Assembly: GCF_033807575.1 (NCBI RefSeq)
Contig: NC_084726.1
Span: forward strand, 4,588,001 to 4,652,000
Source of the DNA: Cydia pomonella
Taxonomy: Eukaryota > Arthropoda > Insecta > Lepidoptera > Tortricidae
Direction of reading: 5' to 3'
DNA length: 64,000 nt
The translations under genes were made by a program, and so were the position numbers. Below the pieces are notes generated by a model, which was not told the DNA's origin, searched no databases, and saw nothing but the letters and a program-made list of their open reading frames with translations. Of this stretch, positions 12,777 to 25,600 are shown piece after piece. Position 1 is the first letter of the stretch. Every line of letters begins with the position of its first letter.

Positions 12777-13043
12777 TAAATAAATAAATATTATAGGACG
12801 TTATTACACACATTGACTAAGTCCCACAGTAAGCTCAATAAGGCTTGTGTTGAGGGTACTTAGACAACGATATATATAATATATAAATATTTAAAAATAT
12901 ATAAATACATAGAAAACACCCAATACTCAGGAACAAATATCCATGCTCACACACACACACACGAATAAATGCCCGTACCAGGATTTGAACCCGGAACCAT
13001 CGGCTTAATAGGCAGGGTCACTACCCACTAGGCCAGATCGGAC
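12777..13043 (-). mobile_element. Full-length tRNA-derived SINE, family C
   Basis: On the minus strand the head has an A-box-like TGGCCTAGTGGG (13024-13035) and a B-box-like GGTTCAAATCC (12981-12991). Next comes a CA/TG microsatellite, then a body with AAGCCTTATTGAGCTTACTG, and it ends in ATAATATTTATTTATTTATT. A headless copy of the same body lies at 35396-35515. It is transcribed by Pol III and moved by a partner LINE, as known for this class. Confidence 0.75.
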
Positions 13044-13060
13044 GTTTGACATCCAAAACA

Positions 13061-13165
13061 GATGGCGCTGTACTGCGCCATACGTTTTGCGGTCACTTAA
13101 TTGTCAAACGTCAACTTTTGACAATATGAGTTACCGCAAAATGTATGGAGCTGTACAGCGCCATC
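13061..13165. repeat. Short inverted-repeat element (MITE)
   Basis: The arms GATGGCGCTGTACTGCGCCA and TGGAGCTGTACAGCGCCATC are inverted, enclosing a second inverted pair GCGGT-AC/GT-ACCGC. Small palindromic MITE directly next to the SINE head. Confidence 0.6.
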
Positions 13166-13336
13166 CCGTTTACCTGTTAAATTCGAAGCACAAAATTGTC
13201 TTAGATTTATGCATCTTACTCAATCAATGTATCTTTCATTAGGGTAACTATAAAACAGGATAATTTTGAAAGCAACAAATTTTTACTAAACTGTACGCCT
13301 TAGTGTAAATTTATTCGATAGCGAGACGTGACGTAC

Positions 13337-13441
13337 GCGTTAGCGTTAAGTCTCATTTTGTATGGGATTTCGAGTTTCCAAAACGTCCCGCTTGGCGCGA
13401 TGTTTATAAATCTCATACAAAATGAGACTTAACGCAAACGC
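13337..13441. repeat. Short inverted-repeat element (MITE)
   Basis: GCGTTAGCGTTAAGTCTCAT at the left pairs with ATGAGACTTAACGCAAACGC at the right, with the stem continuing through TTTGTATG/CATACAAA. The loop is about 45 bp and there is no coding content. Confidence 0.6.
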
Positions 13442-14439
13442 AAAAAATGTACACTGATGTTCTGGAAGCTTTTTCTGCTATAGAAATGGTAAGTACGAGT
13501 AAGAAGTAGTAAGGTACTAATAACATTATAGTCGTGTGGACTCTGTCAAATGGTAGGTAAAATATATCGTAAGATGCCTTACTAAGTATAAGATAATTTT
13601 TTTTTTACGGCCTTCGAAGAGTAACATATCGTCACCCTTAGTTCACAATCGTACTAATTACAGCGAACATTTTGTTGTAATTAGTACCATAGTGCGCAAA
13701 CAAAAGTTCTGTATTACCTTCAGCCAAATTTTACGCGTGGTGACTGTACCATATTTGGGTTCTTCGAACCGGATCGTCGCTAGGTAGCAAAACTATTTTT
13801 ACCTTGATGAAGGCTAAGGTAAGCTATTAGACATACTTAGGTACTAAGTACCTGAGACACTGCCGCGAAAAACGAAAATAGAAATTTCGTTGTCTAATGC
13901 CTCTTTATCGCTCGAATATGCAAGAGCGATTATAGAGGTAGATAAGGAAAATTCGATTTTTATTCTTCGTGGTAGGGCCTCTGTGTGACTGATAGACAAT
14001 GGAAGACTTCTGACAAAAAACAAAGAATTCCTCATTCCACGCGTTTAGGCGGTTGACCCATACATGGAACTAGTCGGAGAAAAAAATGGTCTGACGCATC
14101 TCAGGGTCAATGCCAAGACGCGCTTAAAAAATCAGCGATGTGAGAATCGGACTCGCACGTAACCCTTACTAACAATAAGTTGCTACTTACTACCATAGCA
14201 TCAATGTTAGAGTTAGACCAAGATAACTCTGCAGCGATTTTTTAGCACATCGTGAATTTTTATCATAAACGTCAAATGTCTATGAAATTATGACGCTTAA
14301 TAATAACAGCAATAACACTTCCACGCTCTGTGCTAGAGAACCGTTGCAGATCTTGATATAATTTTTTCAGATTCCGTACCAATAATTAATAAGTAGTTTA
14401 AAAAACACTAGAAAACACGCTTATGATACGATATTCCAT
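13442..14439. other. Non-coding
   Basis: No recognised feature except a short fragment at 13562-13583 (ATATATCGTAAGATGCCTTA) shared with the MITE at 2158-2455. Confidence 0.3.
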
Positions 14440-14750
14440 CATGGAATGACAGTGCCTATCTTCCGGCTTCATCGTCAGACCTTCAAACCTAATTGTGGTC
14501 AAAGTTCATTACAAGACTTTTCTAACAAATCCACAGCTATGATACGATGTTCCATCATGAAGTTCCAGTTCATATCTTCCGGCTCCATCATCAGATCAGT
14601 TCGACAGTACCATATTATTGTATTGTCATCAGAACTACATACAGCTGCCAATTTTCATGGCGCTACGATCCTTGGAAGATGATTAAATTAGTTACCTTAG
14701 ATTCCATTACATAGTTACATACAGGTCGACCTAATAAAAGCGTGTTAAAA
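14440..14750 (+). repeat. Dispersed repeat B, copy 2, with partial internal duplication
   Basis: Matches 2611-2790 in its second half. It also contains GATACGAT.TTCCATCATG and TATCTTCCGGCT twice (14427-14480 and 14537-14585), so part of the unit is duplicated here. It ends AATAAAAGCGTGTTAAAAA. Confidence 0.5.
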
Positions 14751-15132
14751 AGGTACAAAAGGAACCCTTATGGTGCGACTCTGTCCGTCCTCCGTCTGTC
14801 TGATACATTACCAAATATCTTAGATAGAGGTTTTTTTTTATTTGCATACCAATCACATTCCAATATATGTTACATACATGGACCCTGGAAAGGGTGTAGC
14901 AAAATAAAAGGTTAACTAGTTCACAATATCACACTTTGCTTACTATTACTCATATTAGTTACGTTACGTACAACACGGCCTATACATAGGTTATAGTAAA
15001 TAATACTTGTACATTATTTTTATATTGTACATTATTAAATTGCACTTTTCTCTAAGTAACTATAAAAAATTTAATTATATTATTACATCTTGACCTATCG
15101 ATTTGAAATTTGGAATAAGTAGTTATGAAAAA

Positions 15133-15687
15133 AGCGCCCAAGTGCGAGTCGGACTCGCCCATGAAGGGTTCCGTACCATTTATGACGTATTAAAAAAAAA
15201 CTACTTACTAGATCTCGTTCAAACCAATTTTCGGTGGAAGTTTGCATGGTAATGTAGATCACATATTTTTTTAGGTTTATCATTCTCTTATTTTAGAAGT
15301 TACAGGGGGGGGGGACACATTTTTACCACTTTGGAAGTGTCTCTCGCGCAAACTATTCAGTTTAGAAATAAATGATATTAGAAACCTCAATATCATTTTT
15401 GAAGACCTACCCATAGATACCCCACACGTATGGGTTTGATGAAAAAAGATTTTTGAGTTTCAGTTCTTTCTAAGCATGGGGAACCCCCAATATTTATTGC
15501 TTTTTTTTCTATTTTTGTGTGAAAATCTTAATGCGGTTCATAGAATACATCTACTTACCAAGTTTGAACAGTATAGCTCTTATAGTTTCGGAAAAAAGTG
15601 GCTGTGACATAAATGGACAGACAGACGGACATGACGAATCTATAAGGGTTCCATTTTTTGCCATTTGTCTACGGAACCCTAAAAACG
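15133..15687 (+). repeat. Dispersed repeat beginning CCAAGTGCGAGTCGGACTCG
   Basis: Begins with a GCGAGTCGGACTCGC palindrome and GAAGGGTTCC. It ends with GACAGACAGACGGACATGAC, GGGTTCC and TACGGAACCCTAAAAA, so GGGTTCC/GGAACCC occur inverted near the ends. I recognise this as a very common lepidopteran dispersed repeat of unsettled class. No coding content. Confidence 0.55.
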
Positions 15688-16569
15688 CTAACCCAGAGAC
15701 ATTAAAAGTGTTCTTTTTTATTAAGTATTGATTATGCCCAATATAAATATAGGGCAAATTTTCAAATTCTAGGTTACTAGGTCACGTGGGATATCATTTG
15801 AAAGAGCTAAAATTGAACACTCCAAAATATATATTTTTTTCATAGTGGAACAAAGATTTTTGAAGGAAAATGTGAAAAAAACCATCTCCACCCCCCCAAC
15901 CCCTCTATAATTGTGTTTATATTTATAGGTGTTGGCGTTCCTTGTATAGGTAAATAAACAAATAAATAAAATAACTTTTATTTGGGATCTATTTAATCTA
16001 TTATGAATCCAATAAGAAATAAATATGAATACTTTTCCGTTAAATTATTCCTAGTTTTAGTCGAATGCCACAGTAATCAATAACTTAGGTACCTACCAGG
16101 TATCAGGTAATAGGTAATTCAGTAGGTACTGTACTAGGTACGACTAGTACAATTTAATGATAACAAATAAAGTCATATTGTGTAGCTTTGTAGCCAACAT
16201 AACAATATCTTTCACACACCTTCGTTTCAAGTGCGTATGTTTTAATAAATTCCTTCTTATCGGGCACACGAAGTATAAAGAGCAAAGTGATTGATCACGT
16301 TTTTAACATAAGTGCAAAAGGCACAGGCGACGCAACCATACTGCCATAAGGGGAAATGCTGTACAAACCTGCTCTACGGCCGAGAAATTCGCAAGCACTG
16401 ATTATTCAAACTTTTTAATAATAAAAACCTTTTTTTTAATCCTTACTCCATAGACACGACTTCAAGTTTTTTATTTATTTTCATATAATATTTCATTTCA
16501 CTCACTAATGAAGTTACGAGCGCAAAACTAATAAGAACGTAAGCGTAAGTCACTTCATAAGGTACGTAC
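15688..16569. other. Non-coding, downstream of the candidate minus-strand exon
   Basis: If 16570-16621 is a real first exon, this would be intron. No second exon could be identified. A CTACCAGGTATCAGGTAATAG stretch near 16095 and AT-rich tracts are all that stands out. Confidence 0.3.
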
Positions 16570-16621
16570 CGAAAAAATCCTCCCAAGTCATAGAATGGTC
16601 CGAGTCGTTAGCACCGTCCAT
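16570..16621 (-). CDS. Possible first coding exon of an unidentified gene
   Basis: On the minus strand an ATG in good context (GGAAGATGG) opens a 17-residue frame, MDGANDSDHSMTWEDFF, that runs into a GTACGT donor. Upstream (16715-16860 on the plus strand) is an unusually CG-rich stretch in an AT-rich region, as expected of a promoter. The rest of the gene would lie leftwards, in or beyond 1-16560, but I could not identify another exon or a family. It may be chance. Confidence 0.3.
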
Positions 16622-17308
16622 CTTCCAACACTACAGCATTTACAAACACAATGTTTATGTCACAAAAAAACACTGAACTCGCTACATATTTACTTTTTGT
16701 TGACAAACAAACCGGGAAATGCGACGCGACAGGGCGTGCGGCCTCGCCGTCCGCCGCCGAGTGAATGAGAAATCAAATAAAACGATGGCAACGATGCAAT
16801 CGTGTCGTTGTGTGCGTTGAACGGGATGCACTTATGCGCTTATAGCACTGTCCTTTTCACTCTGCCTGCGATATATGCGATAGAAAATAGTGTACTTTTG
16901 AATAAGTTTAAAATAGTATCTTCAAGCTATCTTGGGCTGCTTCAAGGTATGATGCGGAATTGCGGAGCCCTAGAATGAATGTACAGTTACACTTAATTAT
17001 TTAAGAAATTTCCTACGTTAATGTCAATTCATCATACTTAACACTACTTTTTGCCTTGCCCTAGGTAATTAGGTATTCGGATAGAATAGAGGTACAATTT
17101 TAAATTTCATAATTGCCTTTGCTTAATAATTTATCGGTTTGTTTATACTGACACGACTGGTGCCATCGATGACATAATGCTATGATGCTGTCAATTATCT
17201 GTCAATATTAACAGGTCTTAACATGCCATTTATGAAGCCTTATTAAAAAAATTAGTGCAATTCAATAAAAATGGGTGCCAGTCCGTGGTGATTGATTAAT
17301 AATATATG

Positions 17309-17605
17309 TCGAGCTGGGTATCTATACCAAGTGGAGTCCCCCAAGGGGCTTTATTGGGCCCACTTCTATTTAATATCTTTGTTAACGACATAATAGTAGC
17401 TGCTTCCAGTTCTCTAAGTTGCTCAGCTTTGCTGACGACATGAAATTTTGCCGGCCGGTGCCGGAATTTTGCCAAAATTAGCTCACCGGCTGATGCATGT
17501 GCACTACATCTGATCTAAGAAGGCTGGATACCTATTGTATTATAAACAAGTTAGATTTCAACCCCACTAAATGTTTTACAGCAACTTTCTCTCGTAAATG
17601 ACGTT
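17309..17605 (+). pseudogene. Decayed LINE reverse-transcriptase fragment
   Basis: Frame pieces read SIPSGVPQGALLGPLLFNIF, followed after a frame change by FADD-like codons and then LRRLDTYCIINKLDFNP. These are the B/C-box (GVPQG), catalytic (ADD) and downstream segments of a non-LTR reverse transcriptase. A short GC-rich inverted insertion (GCCGGCCGGTGCCGG) interrupts it near 17450. It is truncated at both ends and dead. Confidence 0.7.
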
Positions 17606-17683
17606 TCTCTCGTTAATCTCGTATTTTTCTACGTTTACGCTGTATAGTTTTCTTTTTTGTATTATTTTCTATATTTTCTTATA

Positions 17684-17946
17684 CCTACCTTTGAAATATT
17701 AGGATGAATTGCCCATTCATTATCTGCAATTTTTCTTACACGGTTTCGGTTTATGTTTAATTTGGCCAAGTCGGGGTATAATGTGCGTAGGCGGTTGTAT
17801 TATATTATAGAACTTTGTAGTGCCTTGATTTGACTTGGATCTAGATTAATAACATGTACTCCGTCTAAGGTTTTACATCTAGAGAGTGCAACGTAAGCCT
17901 GCCCTTTGCTAAATATCCAGGAGCCTATATGGACCATTGTTGTCTA
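17684..17946 (-). pseudogene. Helitron PIF1-type helicase C-terminal remnant
   Basis: The minus-strand translation reads WIFSKGQAYVALSRCKTLDG, then VHVINLDPSQIKALQSS, a stop, and NRLRTLYPDLAKLN. KGQAYVALSR with the following hydrophobic strand is the conserved motif VI region of PIF1/RecD-like helicases carried by Helitrons. One in-frame stop and missing upstream domains make it a relic. A cellular PIF1 is less likely given the truncation and context. Confidence 0.65.
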
Positions 17947-19614
17947 TTGAAATAGATTAAACAAACTTGTTCTATATCTCTATATCCCATAGGCCATAAA
18001 AATAAAAATAAACAAGAATTGGACACAAGTCTAGGGAACAGGACAAGCATGGGACAAGCTATGCTGGCGCCATCTGTCAAAATACTTTGGCCGACCGGAC
18101 AATCGTATTAGAGGACGAGGAGGACAGGGTGAATCTTGGTCAAACGAGGAAGAATAAGAAGATTCCTTAATCATGCACGAGTAAAAAATATATACCTACC
18201 TATTTTCTATTACCTACCATTTTTTAGTGTTCCGTAGCCGAAATGGCAAAAAAGGAACCCATTTTTATTTATTTAAAAGTCACTCACCACGCCGCCAAAA
18301 AGACGCTCAAAGAGTATAATAATTAATAATATATCATAGGTATCCCAGTAGGGTCCTAGCTAAATTGGTTGTCTATTACTTACTCCATGGATTGTCCAAT
18401 TTAGCTAGAACCCTAAATGGCTCAATAGTCACGGAGCCGGACTGTACAATCGAAGGTAAAACTCGAAGGTACTTTACTCTAACATAACACATAACATTAA
18501 AACATAATATATAACAGTCTAAAAGACGCGGCTCATGCTGAGTGGCATCCTATTTGATGTACGTGTAATTATTTACTTTGTTGTTTTTATGTTTGATTTT
18601 ATGCCAAATAAATATTTTTCTATGTCAATCCTTCTACACTATTTTCATATAGCTTGGGTACGGTGACAGCTGTCATATCAATATTTTATGAGATTTTGCT
18701 TTTTAAGGATATAAATTGTATGGAAATGACAGCTGTTCCCGTACCTAGTACCTAAGCTATGTGAAAAATATTTAACGCTAATTCTGCACCATTTTCTTTT
18801 GTATGGGGCAAACTTCATAGCTATTGCCTTGATTATAAGTCTAAAGTAGGTGTTTGTCTTTATCTTTCACAGTAAAAATGGCATCTCAAAAATGTATAAA
18901 AGGAGTAATCACTTTATGCTGTAAAAAAAAATATATATAATTACATTCCATAAAAAAAAAAACGAATGGAAAAGTTTAAAAAGTTTTTCATTACAACTTT
19001 CCAACGGACGTTGAAGTTTTTGAACTGGGATCAAATACATTGGCGCAAATTGAGTTATTAAAAATTATTCATATATATGATACAAAGCAAACTCTATTAC
19101 ATTCGGTTAAAGTCGTTTTCGGTCTGACAATACATGGAATATTATCGTGCAAATCGTTTACACCAATGCGTCATGTGACGTCACCCGCATTGATCGGACG
19201 ACACGACCGTCACCCGATGATTTCTAACAACATGGCGGACATGAAATCAGTTGTTGTGCATCAAGATTTGCACTTCGTGGGTTAATTTAAATAAAAAAAC
19301 ATAGAACTTTCTCACTGGTAAATTGTTTAAATCAATCTATGCGCTAGATGTAATAGTAGATAGTTGTGACCGTGATTATTTATTTGCCTCTGTGATGTGA
19401 TTTTAGATATAAGACTGTTGAATAACAATTTAAGCCGATTTAATTGCATTTCTTTGTCACATTGCAGCGCACGTTGTCTTTTATTCAATTAGGATCAAGC
19501 CTTTACATGTTTATATTCATTGTGTTACGTTTTTTTTAGATATCGGGGCTAATTGTTAGAAAGAAATTCTGATCACTATTGTGGTCTTTCACTTTGTAAC
19601 TAGTCAATAGTACT
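17947..19614. other. Intergenic region upstream of the VRK gene
   Basis: Contains a hairpin at 18349-18416 (TAGGGTCCTAGCTAAATTGG versus CCAATTTAGCTAGAACCCTA) and an inverted-repeat MITE at 18643-18766. From about 19150 the sequence is locally richer in CG (GTGACGTCACCCG near 19180), a plausible promoter and 5' UTR zone for the kinase gene. No TATA box can be argued for. Confidence 0.4.
18643..18766. repeat. Inverted-repeat MITE
   Basis: The left arm TTTCATATAGCTTGGGTACGG with GACAGCTGTCAT pairs with the right arm ATGACAGCTG-TCCCGTACC and CCTAAGCTATGTGAAA. Small non-autonomous element about 850 bp upstream of the kinase start. Confidence 0.6.
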
Positions 19615-22600
19615 ATGCCGCGGCGCGGGACAGAGGCCGTGCAGCCTCCGGAGCCCCCTAAAAAGAAACCTAAAGTGGTTTTAGAGCAACTTTCTTTGTT
19701 ATGTCCGAGCTTGGACGCTAGTTTTACCGACGACCAGGCCTTGCCGCCAGGTATTGTGTTTTCGGACATACAAAAGAAGAAATGGCGCATTGGAAAGCCT
19801 ATAGGTGAGTAATTAGCTCTAAATAGTCGTTACTAACTTTACTTTCCCTTATAACTGCAATGAATACTTCAAAAATAGACTTGAGTTACCAAATAACCTA
19901 AAATTGTATGTAATCTAAAATGCTGTCAGATATAGAATATTGTTTATGTATCATTAGGATTAGAAAAACTCAAAAGACTAAAGTGAGTACCTAGATTCAT
20001 TATATGTGATGATCGTAACCAGGCATCAAAGTTTTTATCGCATGGTAAGACTAATAGCGAGCTATGGAGTCGATATTAGCAATAAAATTCAACCTAAACC
20101 TACCACTCCAAGGGTTAACATTTCAAAGCATATCTGGAGCTAACAATCTATTTGTACTAAATAGTTTGCTAACTATTTTACACGAAACTATTCCCTTCAT
20201 GTAATTTACACATACAACAATACATACATATACACATAACACCACATAAACACATTAAAAGTACACAAATAGATATAGGCAAACTATTCAATTTTGTTCA
20301 GAACTATGCAACATCATAGGGGTTGCAAGTGCGTGGCTGGCCTTTAGGATGGAACGAGTTACGATTTTAGCAGGTTTCTATAGGATTGGAAATATCAAGG
20401 GTGACGTTCATTTCACAGTTTAGTTATGCCGGACAGGAAGTTTCTTCTGTCATTGTAAAATAGATTGGATATGTCGTCTTCCATAAGAACTTGTAATACA
20501 CTTAACTTGATTTCTTATGAATATTTAATTATCTATTCAAAAATTAACCAAAATCAGTAAGTCTTTTCCTCAGGTCGGCTAAATATAGGAAACCTTATGT
20601 TTGGCTAAAGTCAACCTTGAACACACATCTGTTTTATGACCTCACTAAATGGGAAACTCATTTGTGGAAATGAATTGATAGCTGCAATTTTATCTGTCGC
20701 CCACACATATAACAAAATGGATTTGCTCAGTCCATTGTTCAGAGCACAAATAAAGATTTTAGTGGAGCTTATGTCACTGGAATAAGGTTTAGAATATGTA
20801 TATTTATTATCTGGATTTAGGTGGATCGATTTGGCAATTACTAATGATTATAATCATCATAATGGTAATTGGTACTTCTGTTGGAATATTGTAGAATTTT
20901 CAACAGTATCAAACTGGAATATTGACAGTAGGTTTAGTAATTTTCAAACTTAATAAACGGATTATTACTAAGGACAAACATAATACCATGTTACCTAAAT
21001 CATAAAATTTAGCAAAATATAGACCAATTGTACAAAACAGTTTGAAATGCTATCACTTGCTGCATAGACTAGAGGGTGCTGTTATGAAGACTGTTCTATA
21101 TTTTATATGGGAAACTTCTCGCTTTATTTCTCATAGTGAAATCCTGTTACCCTCTGTCACAGATTATATAATAGTTCTTACGAACAGATACTTATCTCTC
21201 AAAGAAATGGCAAATGGCTACCATTTTAATACCTACACAAAAATACTATGGAGTGACCTTCAACGCGCCGCACCACGCGCACTGGCACAACGCTAGGGTT
21301 GCCAACGCTTGGAAATTATTTTACAAATGAAGTACCTACTTAAACTGTAGATTCTATAGAAGATACCTTAAGTAGGTACAAATATAAGTTTTAATTGTCA
21401 AACTAGTATTAGAACTTGCCATTAGGTGGATAAAAGGATAGCGTAAAATAAGTATGAGCTAATTTGTCGTAAAAAATATTACATCTTTAAAGAAATTCAA
21501 TACCACCTACGCAGCCTGCAAATATGGTAATTAAAAATAATAACAATAGGTGTACTTATATTGAGAATATCTGCTTACTTTTCCTATTTATCGGAAGAGC
21601 AAAACGATATTTTTTATTAGTTTTGTTGTTTTTGCATCCGTCCACACTACAACCTGTATTATTTGCAAGGCCGTCTTTATACACGCGGGGGCCTTGGGCA
21701 CTCAGGAATAGAGGGCCCTAGAGCACTCAAAAACGGGGGCACTTTTTAAAAAAAAACGGGGGCCGTGAGGTTGGGGGCCCCGGGCACGTGCCCAGAGGGA
21801 AAGAGGGGCCTGGTTATTTGTTCGTGACGGAGACATTTCTTTCGTATCTACGTTTTGGCATATTCGAGCGCGCGGCGACACGACGTGCGTATGCGAGCGC
21901 GTGTGGCAACCAAGTGGCTTGCTTTTGTTTGGACGAGATTTGTTGGCATAAATCCGAGCTCGCGCGGAGAGTTCCATAGGCCTGCCTCTGTCGAATCATA
22001 TGTTGTAGTTGTCGTAAGCCACCCCAGAGGTGCAGAAGGCCTTCACAAGCTCGCGCCACGCCTTCTTATCCTCAGCAACTCTTCTGGCCTCGCTCTAGTT
22101 CAGTCCGACCTCTCGTCGCCATGAGACTACAGGATGCCCGAACCGAAGGCACGATTCTTTTTATTGAAAGACTACTGACTGACTATTGTATTTGTATTGA
22201 TTTGACTATTGTATATCAAATCATATGTGTGTGTATAATATTGTATAATTTGTATTGTATAAATGTTTTTTTTTTTCAGGCCGTGGCAGCTTCGGTCGAA
22301 TTTATCTGGCGTCCGACAACGTGGACAAAGAGGTCACTAAGCTAAACGCCAACTATGTGGTCAAGATAGAACCACACTCCAATGGTCCGCTGTTTGTGGA
22401 AGTGCATTGCCTGATTCGTACTTCTCAAGTGGCAAAAAGTAAGGATATGTTGAAAGAATTCATCAAATTTGTAATCTGACGGTGCTGGAAATGGTTCGCT
22501 TTTTGCCATCAAATTCTGACCTTCCAACCCCTATGGGTTGCCTATGCAAAACTAAGACTTAGTGGTATTAGTCTGGTTCCTCACGAAATTTTCCTTCCTT

Positions 22601-25600
22601 AAAGAGCCCTCGGTACCCATCAAATGATATTTAATACCAAGTTTCAAGAAACTCAGTGGTAAAGTTAGCGTCAAATGTATAGTGATACAATACACAAAGT
22701 GTCAAAATATATCGTAAATCCTTATTCTTATCGTAAGAAAGTTTTCTTGCCACTTTGGCTAGCACTATGTATTTGAAGCGAAGCCGCCTGTTCCACACAG
22801 AATAATCTACTATATTAGTGTTCCCTATTCTGCAATAGTTTCTCTAGTAATAACGTTTTTGTTGTTTCAGTAAAAGCATGGCGCCAACAAAACAAACGGA
22901 AACGCATTGGCATGCCTGTATACATTGCAAGTGGGTCCTTTATAGACAAAAAGACTGGCATGAAATACAGGTTCCTTGTCCTACCTCGTTATGACATAGA
23001 CTTGCACAAAATCATTGCTCGGACCAAAGTACTAGACTTGAAGAATGTTTTAGTACTCGCCTTGCAGATATTAGATGTCTTAGAGTACCTACACAATCAG
23101 GGATACACGCATTCGGATATAAAAAGCTCGAATCTCATGCTCGGATTTGAGGGTGGCAAAATAAATAAATTCCCTATGGCAAAAACTTCACAATCTTTCC
23201 AAAAAGAAACAAAAGAAGTAGCAGTGTTGTCAGGAAAACACAGGCGAGTTAAAAGTGGGAAGTCGAGAGCTTCAAACTATTATGATGATGAGGATTATGT
23301 GATTAAAGACTCTAAAGGCTTAAATCTTAACAATAGTTGTGATGAGAAAAGACTGGCCAGTGTTAAACAGCTAAGGAAAATACTAAACGATAGAGACAGT
23401 AGGACTTTACACAGACACCACGCTTTCAATCTCAGGCAACTATCGAGTTATGTCAACTATGAGGACATGACTAGCTCAGTTTGCTCCGATCAGTCGTACC
23501 AGAAGTTGCTTGATGATTTTGGCAATAAAACTCTCATTAGAACTACTGCAGAGTTCTATGAAGATACGAAAAGGAAGAAAACTGATATATTTAATAATGA
23601 CGAAATACATAAAGAAGCGATTCTTTCACAGTCAAATAGACAGATTTATCTGCTTGACTATGGTTTGGCTTCCAAGTTTCTAGATTCCGAAGGCAAGCAT
23701 AAAGATTTTGGCATGGACGCGAGGAAAGCTCATGATGGAACATTAGAATACAGCTCCAGGGATTCTCATATTGGAGCTCATTCTAGAAGGTCGGACCTTG
23801 AGACACTTGGCTACAACCTGATTGACTGGCTAACTGGATCCTTACCTTGGAAGACTGCGGAAGTTCTTGCTGAACCTGACTTAGTCCACGCTTTAAAGAA
23901 AAATTACATGAGCAATATAAAGTCGTTCTTAAAAACCAGTTTTAAAACCGAGTTTTATCCCCAGTTCATGGAGAAATACTTGGAATACGTCACCAGCTTA
24001 GAATTTACAGAGAAGCCCGATTATGACCACTGCAGAAGTCTATTCAAGAGTGAATTGATGAAGAATGCAGATAAGGAAGTGTCTTTGAAGCTAGCTGAGC
24101 CTCCAAATTCACCGATGGGCCGCAAATTGTGTTACTCAAGAAGGTTTGGCAGGAAGAACACTCCAACAGACTTTTTAGCCAGAAGCGGGATCAAGAAAAG
24201 CTATGAAAGAGAGAATGTGTGCTCACTTGAAAATGACCTGAAGTTGGAATTGTTAAAGCAAACTATCAATATATCTAGTGAAGGCATAAGAAAGCCATGC
24301 ACTTCCAGAAACTTTTTCGTTTCTGATGCAGATTTGATTGCTCGTCTGAAAAAGTCGCTCATGCCTCACGACATTTTGGGCAAAAAGTTGTCCCCGAAAA
24401 ACTTACGATCAAAGAAAAAAGTGCAGAAACGCAGGGGAAAAAGAACACACAGAAGTAGCATTGGGAAGTTTGGGAATTTCATGGGTTCTGCTAAACAATT
24501 TACTTGGGCAGAAATTCTAGCTCAAAATCCAGAAGATATTATTCGTAAGGAGCGTAACACAGTCAACAGTGATGAAGACGATGACGAAGATACCTGTAAA
24601 TACAGGATCAGGAAACTGTCAGATGCTTCATCAGAAGGTAGCGACTCCCTACAGTCCCCGTTGATGCAAAAAGACTACTTGCAAGGCGTGAAATGGACAC
24701 CCGCTATGAAAGAAGTCTTAGCTAACTTTAAGAAAAGGCTTGCCGGCAAAGCTAAAGAAACGGAAGATATACCGAAAGAACTTCAAGGATATACTCCAGC
24801 AATGATTAAAATTCATAGGATTAAAGAAAAGAGAGAAGCAAAAGAGATGGAAGCTGTGAAACAAGTTGAAGAAATGCCTTTGGAGCCTGTTACAAGAACT
24901 ACCAGGTCAATGAGGAAAAAAGTAGAAAAACCGAAGACTGAAGCAAAGACTAGGAGGAATAAAATTAGCGTGGATAGCGTTAAGATAAAGGAAGTTAAGG
25001 TTGCTATTGAAAAGTTGGATGCGAAAAAGATTGAGCCAAAAACGAAGTTGAAGGCTAAAAAGAAGGAAGTGAAGATTGTTGAGCGCCCAAAGTCTCCTGC
25101 TAGCAAGATTAAAAGTAAGTACAATTGATTTTATTATGTTAAGGTATATCTACACCATCCACACATCCTGGAGATTCACAAGGGAAAGGAATATCTGTAT
25201 CTGTGACTCAAGTAAGGTGAAATAAGCTCGTAATGGCTATCTAACATCCAAGAAGTTAAATATGCCATCTTGAGGTGCATTTAAAATAATATTGTCTATT
25301 TAAAATAATAGTAGCAGAGATATACCTAGTGCTGATTGTGATAACAATAATATTATGCTCCTTATTTATTTTTATTATAAGCCTTTTTTGACAGATGCCG
25401 TTCAATACTCGTAAATTTCGTTCTTATTCCACTGTTGCTCATCTGGTTGCCAATTGGCAAAGGCCTCCTCCAGTCTTCTCCATTCTCGTCTGTCTGTGGC
25501 TACTCTGCACCAAGTTAAACCTGCCACCTCTCTTATTTCGTCAACCCATCTTTTTTGGGGCCTGCATTGCTTTCTGTTTCCTATTCGTGGATACCATAGG

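Noticed and set aside
22912..25128. Kinase read as a single-exon gene of 738 residues starting MPVYIASG and ending YN
   Set aside because: Upstream exons supply the glycine loop and catalytic lysine in correct phase, and a consensus donor precedes the apparent end.
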